From the NCBI GenBank assembly GCA_905183005.1, contig CAJJDO010000012.1, positions 186,001 through 250,000 of the forward strand: DNA of 64,000 nt, written 5' to 3'. The notes under the pieces are model-generated. The model did no database searches, was not told where the DNA came from, and saw only the letters and a list, made by a program, of their open reading frames with translations. This DNA comes from Paramecium pentaurelia (Eukaryota > Ciliophora > Oligohymenophorea > Peniculida > Parameciidae). The position numbers were made by a program, and so were the translations under genes. Each line of letters opens with the position of its first letter. Position 1 is the stretch's first letter. Shown in pieces: positions 13,191-25,009 of this stretch.

Positions 13191-14580
13191 ATGTCGAATT
13201 AAATTAAATAAACTATATAGAGGTATAAATAATAAATTAATAAATCTAGATCACCTTTTTCTAATTGCAGATTAATGAAATTTAAAGAAATATAAAATGT
13301 CTAATCAGATCCAAATCAATAAATTTAGAATGCATATAAAATGATAGAATTGGGTATGAAATACTTCCAGAATTAATAATATTCAATGGCAAAAGTTGTT
13401 TTGATCAACAGTTCTCAAGTTTTATTACCTATTATAAAATAAAAAAGTAATATAATTTATTTATTTAGAGTAAAACTAATAAGATCATGCCTCTGAATAT
13501 CAAGAACTAATAAAGGCAATTAATACAGCAGAAATTTGTTCTCAGAAAATTGATCAACTTTAATAAAGCATAGTATCAAATATTATTAAATAAGGCTTCT
13601 TAAGATCCATATAGTAAGCAAATTATGGAGACAGCTATGATAAGGAAATGTGATGTTTCTTTTGATTCGATTATAGGCTTAGAAAGCATAAAAAATTAAT
13701 TAGAAGAAGTTATAGTTTTACCTAATTTGAGACCTGATATTTTCACAGGAATTCGTGCACCTCCAAAAGGTAGAACACATATATTAACTCTATTTAGGTA
13801 TTTTATTCTATGGGCCACCTGGAAATGGAAAAACATTATTAGCAAAAGCTGTAGCAAATCAAATCAAATGTTGTTTTTTTAATATTAGTGCTTCAACATT
13901 AGTATAGAAACATCTTGGAGAAGGAGAAAAATTGATGAAGACTTTATTTAATGTAGCATTTAAAATGTAACCATCAGTATAGCAATTAATTTATTATTTA
14001 GGTAATATTTATAGATGAGATTGATTCTATTCTCTCTAGTAGATCAAGTGAAGAACATGAAGCTAGTAGAAGATTAAAAACTGAATTTTTAGTTTCATTT
14101 GATGGAATGCAAACATCTGATTAAGATAGAATATTCTTAATAGCAGCTACTAATAGACCTTAAGATATTGATGGTGCTGTTCTTAGAAGATTTGTAATGA
14201 ATTTAGATTAATAAAGACTGTTAAAATTTTGATTGATCAACCAGATCAAAAAGCTAGATTAGGTCTAGTTAAATCACTTATGTAGAATGTCAGCCATTCT
14301 ATTTTAGATATAGCTTTTGAAAAGATATGTGATAAATTGTCTGGTAATACTACTCAAATATATTATATTAGGTTATTCTGCAAGTGATATAAAGGCAGTT
14401 GTTAAGGAAGCATGTATGTAACCATTAAGAGAGGATAAAAATTAAATAGTTGCTATGTCTGCATAAAATATAAGGCCTGTTAGAAAAGAAGATTTTGAGT
14501 TTGCAATTAATAAAGTGAGACCATCCCTTACTTAAAAGCAATATTAAGAATATATAAGTTTTAATAAATCTGAATAATGA
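13191..14580 (+). CDS. SPAST: Spastin-like microtubule-severing AAA ATPase (MIT + AAA)
   Basis: 404 residues with seven introns (13223-13249, 13447-13468, 13573-13594, 13770-13797, 13977-14001, 14194-14216, 14344-14371). The N-terminal helical segment containing 'AYKMIELGMKYFQNQQYS' resembles an MIT domain. The AAA module has Walker A 'GPPGNGKT' at about residue 174, Walker B 'FIDEIDS' at about 229, 'ASRRLKTEFLVSFDG', arginine fingers in 'LRRF' and the C-terminal helix ending 'YISFNKSEQ', which matches the family signature YIRWN. These features place it in the meiotic clade nearest spastin, which cuts axonemal and cortical microtubules. Shorter than animal spastin (about 600), lacking the long N-terminal hairpin and linker. 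The first intron is 27 nt and stopless, so its removal is likely but not forced by frame. Confidence 0.88.
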
Positions 14581-14830
14581 TTATTTATAAATGTAACTTA
14601 TTACGATAATAGTATATATAGATAATCAAAAATATTTGATTATTACATAATTAAAATGATTTTGAAATAAACTTATTTAAATATAGGTAAATTGAAGATA
14701 ATTCAATAGGTTTTATGAAATTACTTTTGTTATATAACAGCATGAATTCATGAAAGTTCAAATTAAAAATGATATTTTTGAATATTCTTTAAATTTGATT
14801 TATACTATTCTACAATGAATTAATTAATTA

Positions 14831-16654
14831 ATGGGAAATCTTTGGGCTTAATGTTTAGCTGATGAACCAGAAGAAACGAATGATACATACATTAAGACAA
14901 ACTAATAGATAGGTGACTAATCTCAAAATGTTTCAGTTCAAAATATCAAAAAAGATTAAGACATTAACTTGTTTTAGTAAAAATAATAAGAAGAGATTAA
15001 AGAAGTAAAAGAAACAATTTAGGAATGTTATTTCTGTTAGAATCATTACAAATAATTGGTGCATTAATAGAATATAGGATTTATAGTATATCCTTAAATT
15101 CGATAGTAAATAGCCAGAAGTCATTTTTCAAAAATCAATCAATTAAAAGAATCAAATTAATTCTCTGAACCTTTGGCTATTCTTTAAAATGATCCAATTT
15201 CTTAGTATACATCAGAATGGTTTTAATTGGCATTATCATTACCAAAATATATAAGAAGTAAGGAGCATTTTGAAGGACATCCAGAATAATAATAATTCAA
15301 TTTCCTACATTCTACTTTAGATGAGAATGATCTTCATTCATTAATATGTTTAAAATGGTGTGTTGTTGATTTTTTTAAACAGTAACATTCTCTATTTCCA
15401 AAAAATTATTTCTTAGAGAGTTGTTGTGTAGTATTTTATAATATTGCTCATTTGTGTCAATTCTATAATGAATTGTATTTGGAAAATTACAAAGAAAATG
15501 ATTATGCTCATAATATAAGACTTTATATTAACTTATATCATTAATATTAGAAATTAATGAATACATTTTAAAATTAATATGATTTACAATGTGATCTATT
15601 CTAATTAATGTATGAGAAATAATTCAATATTTAAGAAGATAAGTCTAATTTCTATCCTCATTTTAAATTAATAGGATATATGATTAGATTTTGGTGTTAA
15701 ATCACATTAACAACAGAAGTACAGAAAATTCTAAACTTAAGTTATAGTAATCTAAATCTTGAAATTGATAGAGATTTAATTTAAAAATATGTAATAGTTG
15801 CTTTAGATGTTGATATCGATGAATATAATGTTCATTGGATAGGTCATAGAGAATTTTTTTAAATTGAGAAAACTCTATTAGGATATAATATTATTGAATA
15901 TCTAGTAGAATAATAATAAATTATTAATTCTAATTTCTATTAATAAATTGATGAGAAATTAGATGAGTTAAGATAATTATATCCTTAATGGTTTTTTGAA
16001 GTTGAGTTTGAATGTTTAGGAATTTAACATAAAATTGCAAGATTAGTATCAGAAGTTAAATCTTAGAATTCTTCTGAAATAGCTAAACTCAAAAAAACTG
16101 ATGATACAGATAATATAGAGAATTGCGGAATTTATTAATTTGAAATTATTTTAAATTCTGCCAACACATTAAAATAGGAGAATTCTGAAGATAAGGAAGT
16201 TGAATTGATGGCATTATATTTGTAGGAGTCTAATTTAATGCCTAGATCTAAATTCAGGTAATCTGGCTCTTTTTAATCAACTGTTACATCTTTTGGTTTT
16301 AAATAAAAAGGATTTAATTATTCAACATAAAGTATTTTAAAGGCCAGTTAAGAGGCTTTATAAATTAGTAAAGAGATTGGAGTAGAATACAAATAGAAAT
16401 TAACTGAATTTAATGATAGATTATAAAGAGTTCAAGATAATATCAGTTCAAGAGAGCAAATCTTAGAAGAAAGAGCAAATCTATTAAAAATTTCTCTTGA
16501 TGTTAATTTTGAATGGCTCAACTTTTTTAGGAAAACAGATTTTAGTAAAATCCCTGAAGCTAATAAAATACTTAAGAAATATATCAGAAATATACTGTTA
16601 ACATTGGTATCCTTTGATTCATGTTATGAATCTCAACTAATTTAATTCTAATGA
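14831..16654 (+). CDS. Unidentified 607-residue protein with MG N-terminus
   Basis: Intronless from ATG 14831 to TGA 16652-16654. It begins M-G-N-L-W, a possible N-myristoylation context, although the residue at position 6 is not the favoured serine. A C-x2-C pair near residue 65 ('CYFCQNHY') and further scattered cysteines occur in the first third. The middle is globular and tyrosine-rich; the C-terminal 150 residues look helical and charged. No membrane segments. I do not recognise the family. Lies between the spastin-like and OSBP-like genes on the same strand. Confidence 0.75.
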
Positions 16655-16798
16655 TATATCACTCTATAATTATTTATAAGAATGATTTTATTTATTCTAT
16701 AAGATTTTGAAGTAGTAAACATTGAGAATGTAAAATTCAGACATTAAAAGACTATTAATTGATATTAAATTTATTGAATATTAAAAATATATATAGTT

Positions 16799-18207
16799 AT
16801 GTTTGGTTGGTTCAAAAAGAAGAAGCCTGAATCAAATTCAGCTTAATAAGAAGAAAAAGATGAAAGTGATTATGTTGATGTATTTTTATATTATGAATTA
16901 TATTAGGATGAAACATAAGTTGTTACAAATGAAGATAAAGAATTAGAGGCTAAAGGCTTTGATCCAATAGCTTAAGTTCAAGAATAAGATAAAGAAAATG
17001 AAGGAATTGCTGATCCTGATAAATTAGAATATGTTGGATACCATGATATTCCAGGTGATGATATACTATAATTGGTGCTCAATTTTAAATATTTTCCAAA
17101 TGATGAAGACATTCGTCATCCAGAGGGATATGAAAAGGGAGGCAGAATTTGTGCAGATAAGAAAGTAGTAAGCAAAGCAAGAAGTGTAGGAAAGGAAATG
17201 GTTAAATAAATTGGGAAAAAAATATTATCAGGATCTTTAAATCTTACTAAAGTAAGTTTCCCTATTAGAGTCATGATACCCAAGACTGCCTTAGAAACAT
17301 CTGTTCATGGAAGTAATATTCATTATTTATTAATTAGCTTCTGTTTTCCCTTTGTATATAACAAAAGCCACAATGACACCAGATTTTTTAGAAAGATTCA
17401 AACTTGTAATCACAGCCACTTTATCTTCATTTTTTTGGACCAATACCTTTTTAAAACCAGTATTTTTACCTATTTTAATAAAAGCTTAATCCAATTCTAG
17501 GAGAAACTCTTCAAGCCAGTTATAATGATGGAACTCAAGTTTATTGTGAATAAATTATGCATCATCCTCCTGTCAGTTATTTCTTGGTCTATGGTCCAAA
17601 TAAAAAATATAAATATTATGGATATTATCTTGTTGAAGGCAGAGCAGGATTAAATTCTGTTACCGTATGTTTCTTATCTGATATAGATTATTAATAAAGG
17701 CAAAAGATCAATTGAATTCAATGATGGATAGAAAATTGATTTTGATTTTCCCAACGAATTATATAGTGGCACATTTTTTGGTTAATTAAGATAAGAGTCC
17801 ACAAACAAAATTACATTCACTGACAAAGCCAATGGTCTTTCATGTATCATAGATATAGGAAAAGTCAAAAAAAAGTAAATCCTTTTTCATATAAAAGAAC
17901 ATCTGATTATTTTTAAGCTGATGTTAACTTTAAAGGTTAGAAAGTTTCCACAGTATTTGGAACATATATTGGTTTCATCAATTTTGATAATGTGAGATAT
18001 TGGGATTACAGATATGTTGTTCCTCATAAAATTAAAATGGATAAGTAACCATTAGAAAGTGATCACAAAAATCGTTCAGATCTGTAAGCTTTGAAAGCTG
18101 GTGATATTCCTTTAGCATAAACAAATAAAGAAATATTAGAAAATCTACAAAGAAATGATAGGAAATTAAGAGAATCATATGAAAAGCAAAAGAAATCAAA
18201 GAAGTGA
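16799..18207 (+). CDS. Oxysterol-binding protein-related lipid-transfer protein (ORD only)
   Basis: Introns 16880-16906, 17313-17337, 17460-17484, 17665-17686 and 17875-17897 give 428 residues. The OSBP-related domain is clear: 'NPILGETLQASY', the signature 'EQIMHHPPVSYF' (phosphoinositide-binding HH pair at about residue 226), 'NKITFTDKANG' and 'RYWDYR' near the end. ORD proteins exchange sterol or phosphatidylserine against PI4P at membrane contact sites. There is no PH domain or ankyrin block; the short acidic N-terminus begins 'MFGWFKKKKPE'. The last intron starts inside an A8 run and rescues what would look like a frameshift; after splicing the text reads 'GKVKKKTSDYFQ', as expected for the family. 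A short form comparable with yeast Osh4-type proteins. Confidence 0.92.
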
Positions 18208-18544
18208 ACTTGAAATGATGTTTAAAATATAATAAATAAGCTTTCATACAGAAATCTTATCCTAATAAAATATTTTAATACTTTCTTCTTAACCTTAACT
18301 GTTATTTTTATAATATTTAGTAATAAATCTTTCCAAAAAGTATAAAAGTTATTAAAATTGAATTCAAATATTACATTTGCAGTTTTATTTAGATATATCA
18401 TTAACTTTTTTTGGAAAAATTAAAAGCATTTAATTTATATTGATAAAATAACATATTTAGAAATTAAGTCTTAATAACAAATATCATGTTTCTTTATAAA
18501 TATTTATAATTATTAGATTTGAAATTATTATTATAATTATTTTC
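18208..18544. other. Intergenic region
   Basis: 337 bases, AT-rich, with no supported ORF. It separates two genes on the same strand, so it must contain a 3' end and a promoter, neither identifiable by eye. Confidence 0.5.
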
Positions 18545-19824
18545 ATGTAATTATCAACTTCTATCTCTAAAATTAGCAATATTAATGTTAATATTCAAAG
18601 TGGGAATATTACTGAATAGTAAGATGTTGATGCAATTGTGCTTCCAACAAACCCACTATTATTCAAAGAGCCTGGGGTTTCTGCAGAAATATTTTAGAAA
18701 TGTGGATAAGATAAGCTTGAAAAAGCACTTAAAAAGCTTAAGGAAAAAGAAAAATTAAAAAGAAAATAGGAGAATGGATAAATTGAATAGCCAGGGTTAT
18801 TTAATAATAAGAAAGAGAAATAATTGATCTTAGACTTTAGTTAATTTTTAGCTATGAAATAATAAGAAGAATAAGAAGAAGAAATTGTAGATATTAGATT
18901 TAATATTGGTTATGTAGATTGTGTTAAGAGTTATAAATTAAAAATTGAACGATAAATAAAAAATATTCTAATTGTAGTTGAACCAGAGAATTTTAATGAA
19001 TAATTAATAGTATAGTCTATAAAAAATATGTAATTTAAATAAAATATATTTTAGAATTATTAAATCAAACGAATTAGGATTTAAAAAAGTGGCTGTTCCT
19101 ATTTTATGTTAATTTGATGATAATTTTGAACCAAAGGTTTGGGCTTTTTAATATAAGAAAGCATTTTTTGATGTTTAATAATAATTACAACTTAAAAATT
19201 AAATAGAAATTATTATACCTTGTCATACTGAAGAAATACTTTATGGATTTTAAAAAACATTTTAATCATCTGAATATGTCAAGGCAACAAATATATATAT
19301 TACGGATATATCAAATGTAGAAGTATTAGTAAATCCAGTGAATTAAAATAATCCATATTTTGGAGCAAGTGGGAAAATAATAGAAAAGGCTGGATCTGCT
19401 CTTGAATAAGATATTAGATAATAAGTAGTTAGAGGGAATAAATGGATTCTATCAAAGAGTTTTAGATTATAAGAACAAAATATTAAATATATATTAACAT
19501 TTATTGGTCCTGTATAATAGAGGAAAACAAGAGCTGATAAATTACAATACTTTTTTTAAAAAATGTAATGATCTTTTTAAAAATAATAGATTATAAATAT
19601 GCAATGATTAATTAAAAGTTGAATCAATTTGTATTCCATTATTAGCAATACCATAAGCAATATTTGAGTAAAAGGAAAATCAAAATTTTTTACTTAATAG
19701 AATTCCTTTGGCTTTAAAAGATGCAATTTTAGAATTTGAAAAGTAGAAAAAAAAACATAAATAAATTTTGATATCTATTTAGGATGATTAATTGAGGGAG
19801 TTCTGTATTTAATTATTCTAATGA
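18545..19824 (+). CDS. Tandem macrodomain protein
   Basis: Two 25-nt introns (19030-19054, 19565-19589) give 409 residues. The N-terminal half opens with 'NVNIQSGNITEQQDVDAIV' followed by 'LPTNPLLF', the usual start of a macrodomain (normally GDIT...VDAIVNAAN). The C-terminal half carries 'VEVLVNPVNQNN' and 'GASGKIIEKAG', the VNPAN and glycine-rich ADP-ribose-binding loops, then 'ILTFIGPV' and 'ESICIPLLAIPQ'. Macrodomains bind or hydrolyse ADP-ribose conjugates. A charged Q/E/K linker (about residues 65-120) lies inside the first unit. The first unit has lost most of its glycine loop ('LLFKEPGVSAEIF') and may be a non-catalytic binder. Enzymatic function is uncertain. Confidence 0.75.
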
Positions 19825-19999
19825 TTAAATATTTGATAATCCAAAAATAAATAGTAATTCTATTTTTTGAGTATTTATACTTTTGAAAGATAAAATAATA
19901 AATAAAATATGATTCTTATCGTAACAATTAAAAGAAATAATATTATTCTTATTCAGCAACAATTAATTATTAATTATATATTATCAAGGAAAATAGAAA

Positions 20000-21314
20000 A
20001 TGATGAATTAACCCTCGGATGATTAATCATATAAAACTATTAAATCAGCAAAGTCTATGGCTTAAATAGGATAAACAGTTTCTGGAGAGTATTCATCAGA
20101 GAAGAAAAAGTAAATATAATAAAAAATTTACTTAATTCTTAATGATTATGAATGTAATAAGCTAGTAAGAAAAATGATTATTGTAGGCATTTTTCTTATC
20201 AATATTATCTATATTCATAATTTCCCTTGATATTATATTACTTATATTAGAAACTGAAAAGAATTTAGGAATTACAGACATTTGGGTAACTGCTAATTCA
20301 GGAGTGAGTGGTTACTTTTTAGTTGAATATATATTTAGAGTTGCATCTTATAATGCTTTTGATGAAACTTTGATTGAATTTTTTAAAAGTAATTTTGTAA
20401 CTAATTAAGAACCTTTTAATTTAGTTGATATTCTTGCATTAGTATACTCAATAATTGAATAAATTTTGTATCTTATAGATCTATGGGTTGATCCTAGAAT
20501 AAAAGTATTAAGAATGCTTATTGTTCTTCGTTTGATTAGAATATTTAAATTTTCAACTTTCTCTTTAGGAGTGAAGGTATATGATTGATAAATATAATAG
20601 ATATTAATAAGAGGATTATCAGAAAGTATGCAAGCACTCTCATTATTATTATTCTTTACAATGATATGTATTGATTTATTCTAACTACTGAGGTGTGATA
20701 TTGATATCTAGTTTTATGTACTTTGCAGAAAAAGAGTTTGTAGAAGATAGTTAAATCTAAAATATACCTTAAGCAATATGGTGGGCAATCATAACAATAA
20801 CAACAGTTGGATATGGAGATTATGTTCCTAAATCTTTACTTGGTAAATTTATAGGTGTGTTGAGTCTAATTTTTGGAGTATTATTACTTTCACTTCCTGT
20901 AGCAATTATTGGAAATAAATTCTAAGAGATTTATTTATAAAATAAGAAGGAAGAAACTAAAAGAGCAAGAAAGAATGCAAAGGTTAAATAAATGATCTAA
21001 ATATTAGACTCATTACAATTAAATTTAGAATTAAAATGAAAAAGAAATCTATAGAATTATTTTAAAATTAAATGAATTAGAATAAGTAAATGAAAGAATT
21101 GAATAATGTTTGAAAGATAATCAATTTCTATATAGAAGTATATATAAATCATATTTAATTAGGTATTTCTAGAGATGCATAAAGTATGATAGATAAAATT
21201 GAAATAAATAGAGAAAATGGTAAAAGTAAGAGTAAATAGAAGGAAAGATTAAGTACTTAAGAAAGAATAATAAAGATTAGAGAAGAAATTCTAAATAGTA
21301 GAAAAAATAAATGA
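20000..21314 (+). CDS. Voltage-gated potassium channel (six-TM, one pore)
   Basis: Introns 20165-20186, 20577-20600, 20668-20692, 20983-21007 and 21138-21162 give 397 residues. Hydrophobic S1 'AFFLSILSIFIISLDIILL' is followed by S2, S3 and an S4 with repeated positive residues ('RIKVLRMLIVLRLIRIFKF'). The selectivity filter is 'TTVGYGD' at about residue 245, and S6 'GVLLLSLPVAIIGNKF' contains the LPVAI-type gate seen in Kv channels (PVPVIV equivalent). The C-terminus is a charged, coiled-coil-like tail of about 95 residues. The N-terminal cytoplasmic part is too short for a T1 domain. It likely sets membrane potential and ciliary excitability, as for other Paramecium K+ channels. Tail-to-tail with the SANT-like gene, 45 bases apart. 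Confidence 0.9.
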
Positions 21315-21359
21315 ATTTTGATTATATTATTTTTAATTTGTTTATATAGATAAAATTCA

Positions 21360-22714
21360 TCAAGAATTATTCTATGTTATATCTTAGATATTCTAATTTT
21401 ATTTCTTCTTATTTGGAACTGATATGAAAGCTTCATTATACAATATTTATAATTTTTCTTACCTAGAAGAAGCCTATATTTGAGCTTCTTATTCATTTTG
21501 ATCAGCATCATACTCAGAATCATCATCACAAGTGAAAATCTTAGTATATCTAGTATCTGTTCTAGTATCTCCAGGTTTAATAAAATGACCTCTGAATTTT
21601 CTGTATTCTTTTTCAGTTTTATTATTAGCTTTACCAGAATTGATTTTGGCATAAACCTTTTAGCAATGTTTAGGAATGAAATCAAATTATAAATTATTGA
21701 GTTCAATTCTTTTATTTTATCTTTAATCATCTACTTCTGAAGGATCAACACTACATTAAGAACTTTTTTATTTAGATTTTCTATTACTAGATTTAAGTAA
21801 TAATGAAAACTCTTCTTCTTATATTTATGTTAATGTGCATTCATTAAACCATTAATATTTTTAACTCCAATCATTTTCCAAAATTAAATTCTTATATACT
21901 AATGTTTCCTTATTCTTTTTAATATTTCTGAGTACCAAAGGATGAGATACCATAGTATCATTAGTACATTATTCTACACTGATTTTTCTTAGAATATCTA
22001 AGTATTCTATATAAAACATTAACTTTCTGTATTAATTTCTGTTGATTACTTTCATATATGATTAATATCTATCTACTCTATCTGCTTAAAATACACGAGC
22101 ATGCATTAAATATAATCTTTCACAAATGTCTGATGCTTCTATTAATTATTAACAAAGATATTATTCAAATGGATCTAATCCTTTATTTTTCTATTTAAAT
22201 CCTTCAGAAGTCAAAGTATCCTTAGCTCTTAATAATATATAAATGCTTAAATGTGATAATTTTAATCTAAATTCAGCATCTTTTTTTCCACATCTTCTAT
22301 GTTTCCTTTCTTTTGCAAATACTTCATCAATTGATTGAATTGCTTATTTTATATGTTATGAAGATATTCTACAAAATCTACCCTTATATAATCTAAAAAT
22401 CTATTTTAATTTAATTACTTAATTCCTGTTAATTAAAAGAAATCATTTAGCCCTTATCTTTTAACTCCTCTAGATTTGATATCACTTTCTATTAATTATA
22501 TTTATTATTCTTTTGTAAAATTCTCTGAATATCCTGTTAATTATTCCCAACGATATCGAAGTGTATTTGCTTTTGATACTTTTTCTCCTGTTTGTAATTC
22601 AAATTTTCTTGCTACCTAAGTCCAACTTGTGCAATTTTTGCCTCCAAATGCATCTACAATAGCCAAGAACTCTTTGTCAAATTTCTAATCTTGTTTATGG
22701 TACCTTGAACTCAT
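21360..22714 (-). CDS. SANT/Myb-like domain protein, paralogue of the gene at 55301-56371
   Basis: One intron (22393-22418, 26 nt) gives 442 residues. The N-terminal 65 residues read like a single Myb/SANT helix bundle: 'FLAIVDAFGGKNCTSWTQVA' is followed by an 'LRYRWEQL' third-helix-like segment. A block 'SDIKSRGVKRQGLNDFF' followed by 'TGIKLYKGRF' is conserved in the paralogue ('IDIKCRGNHITATKDF', 'TGVRMSQCRF'), and both end with a 'LYNEAF'/'LYEVAF' motif. The acidic D/E-rich stretch before the C-terminus ('CDDDSEYDADQNEQE') is missing in the paralogue. A DNA- or histone-binding role is inferred only from the Myb-like front; no known family is recognised with certainty. Confidence 0.7.
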
Positions 22715-22836
22715 TTACAATTAATATTCTAATTAAACTAAGCCATTTTTAACCAATTTAAAAAATCATATACAGCCAAATTTTATAAACCAAAAATTAA
22801 ATAAATCATTATTATTTAGTTTGCAACGATTGTAAA

Positions 22837-23922
22837 CTTGTGCTCAGGTAGTGATATAATCTTGATATTAATTGTAAGATTAAAAATTAAAAGGTTTTTT
22901 TATAATATAAAATTTTAAAAAAATGTATGATATAAATTTTATTATATAACCTTTTAAAAAATTATATCAATAATTTCTATCATTAATATCATTTCTAATC
23001 CATGAGGATTGCCTTTTTTTATTTAAACAGTTCCTTCAAATCAATCTTAGACTTAGATGATATTTCACTATTCTAAATAATTGCCCCTTAACACTCAAAC
23101 CTTTAAATAGAAGAACATGCATATTTGCAGGAATATTTCTTATCACACTTAACATAATATCTAATTGCTTTGTCATTCCCATATGTTAAATAAGTCTTTG
23201 TTAAGAAATGGACCTAAATTCCTTATGTAGATCCTACATGTTCATTTATAATAATAGGCTATTAATTTACATTTTCAATATTAAATATTAGAGTTTAAAA
23301 GTTCTCTGATTCAGATACTGCTATAATTTCTGTAAGGCTCAAAAAACATGCATTTAATAAAGAAGTTTCATGGATTTCTTTAGTGAAGATAATTTTATTA
23401 TCATTTAAATCAATGATATTTAGTAAATTCTTAAATCCTAGAATAATTTTAGTATTATCATTAGACAAATTCATTGACCTTAATTCATTTTTAGCTGTAA
23501 TGATAGGTGATTTAATCTTTTCTCCATCAAAATTCCAAAAGAATATATTTCCTTAATAATCAGCTGTTAATATCATTTTATCAGTTGTTGCAATAGTTTT
23601 AGAAAAATGAGATCTATTACTTTATAATAATGAAAACTTAATCTTTTTATTCATGATTGGTAATACTTACATTTGAGCATCATTTGCCCAAAAAACTTAT
23701 TAATTTGTAAATACAGCCAAGACTTTAGTATTTTTTTAGATTTTAACCATGTTTTCTATCAATTCTAGATTATCTAAGTCCCATAATGATAAATTATTAA
23801 TTTCCTATAATATAAAATATGTTTCATCTAAAGAGACAAAAAAAGATTAGATAGGATTTACAACAGATACTTCTTTCAATAGATTATTTTATTGATCCCA
23901 TAATTTAAGTTTCCAATCATCT
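22837..23922. repeat. First copy of 1086-base duplicated block ending at the n
   Basis: Matches 23924-25009 at a constant offset of 1087 bases in every stretch I compared. On the minus strand it contains the last 311 codons of the NACHT-WD40 gene (stop at 22989-22991) plus 152 bases of its 3' flank, cut off at the n. As the n sits exactly at the junction, this is best read as the end of one contig overlapping the start of the next, not a second gene copy. Confidence 0.9.
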
Positions 23923-23923
23923 N
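23923..23923. other. Assembly gap (single n)
   Basis: The only ambiguous base in the window. Sequence to its left ends '...ccaatcatct' and to its right restarts at 'cttgtgctcagg', which already occurred at 22837. It marks a contig join whose ends overlap by 1086 bases. Confidence 0.95.
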
Positions 23924-25009
23924 CTTGTGCTCAGGTAGTGATATAATCTTGATATTAATTGTAAGATTAAAAATTAAAAGGTTTTTTTATAATATAAAAT
24001 TTTAAAAAAATGTATGATATAAATTTTATTATATAACCTTTTAAAAAATTATATCAATAATTTCTATCATTAATATCATTTCTAATCCATGAGGATTGCC
24101 TTTTTTTATTTAAACAGTTCCTTCAAATCAATCTTAGACTTAGATGATATTTCACTATTCTAAATAATTGCCCCTTAACACTCAAACCTTTAAATAGAAG
24201 AACATGCATATTTGCAGGAATATTTCTTATCACACTTAACATAATATCTAATTGCTTTGTCATTCCCATATGTTAAATAAGTCTTTGTTAAGAAATGGAC
24301 CTAAATTCCTTATGTAGATCCTACATGTTCATTTATAATAATAGGCTATTAATTTACATTTTCAATATTAAATATTAGAGTTTAAAAGTTCTCTGATTCA
24401 GATACTGCTATAATTTCTGTAAGGCTCAAAAAACATGCATTTAATAAAGAAGTTTCATGGATTTCTTTAGTGAAGATAATTTTATTATCATTTAAATCAA
24501 TGATATTTAGTAAATTCTTAAATCCTAGAATAATTTTAGTATTATCATTAGACAAATTCATTGACCTTAATTCATTTTTAGCTGTAATGATAGGTGATTT
24601 AATCTTTTCTCCATCAAAATTCCAAAAGAATATATTTCCTTAATAATCAGCTGTTAATATCATTTTATCAGTTGTTGCAATAGTTTTAGAAAAATGAGAT
24701 CTATTACTTTATAATAATGAAAACTTAATCTTTTTATTCATGATTGGTAATACTTACATTTGAGCATCATTTGCCCAAAAAACTTATTAATTTGTAAATA
24801 CAGCCAAGACTTTAGTATTTTTTTAGATTTTAACCATGTTTTCTATCAATTCTAGATTATCTAAGTCCCATAATGATAAATTATTAATTTCCTATAATAT
24901 AAAATATGTTTCATCTAAAGAGACAAAAAAAGATTAGATAGGATTTACAACAGATACTTCTTTCAATAGATTATTTTATTGATCCCATAATTTAAGTTTC
25001 CAATCATCT
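23924..25009. repeat. Second copy of 1086-base duplicated block
   Basis: Counterpart of 22837-23922. Here the sequence continues without interruption into the rest of the NACHT-WD40 gene (ccaatcatct is followed by ccagcagtc), so this is the copy to use when reconstructing the locus. Confidence 0.9.

Noticed and set aside
17869..17898. Apparent +1 frameshift at an A8 run in the OSBP-like gene
   Set aside because: A 23-nt intron starting GTAAAT inside the run (17875-17897) restores the frame and yields the expected KVKKKTSDYF text.
22837..25009. True tandem gene duplication of the WD40 3' region
   Set aside because: The n at the exact junction and lack of divergence wherever compared fit a contig overlap much better.
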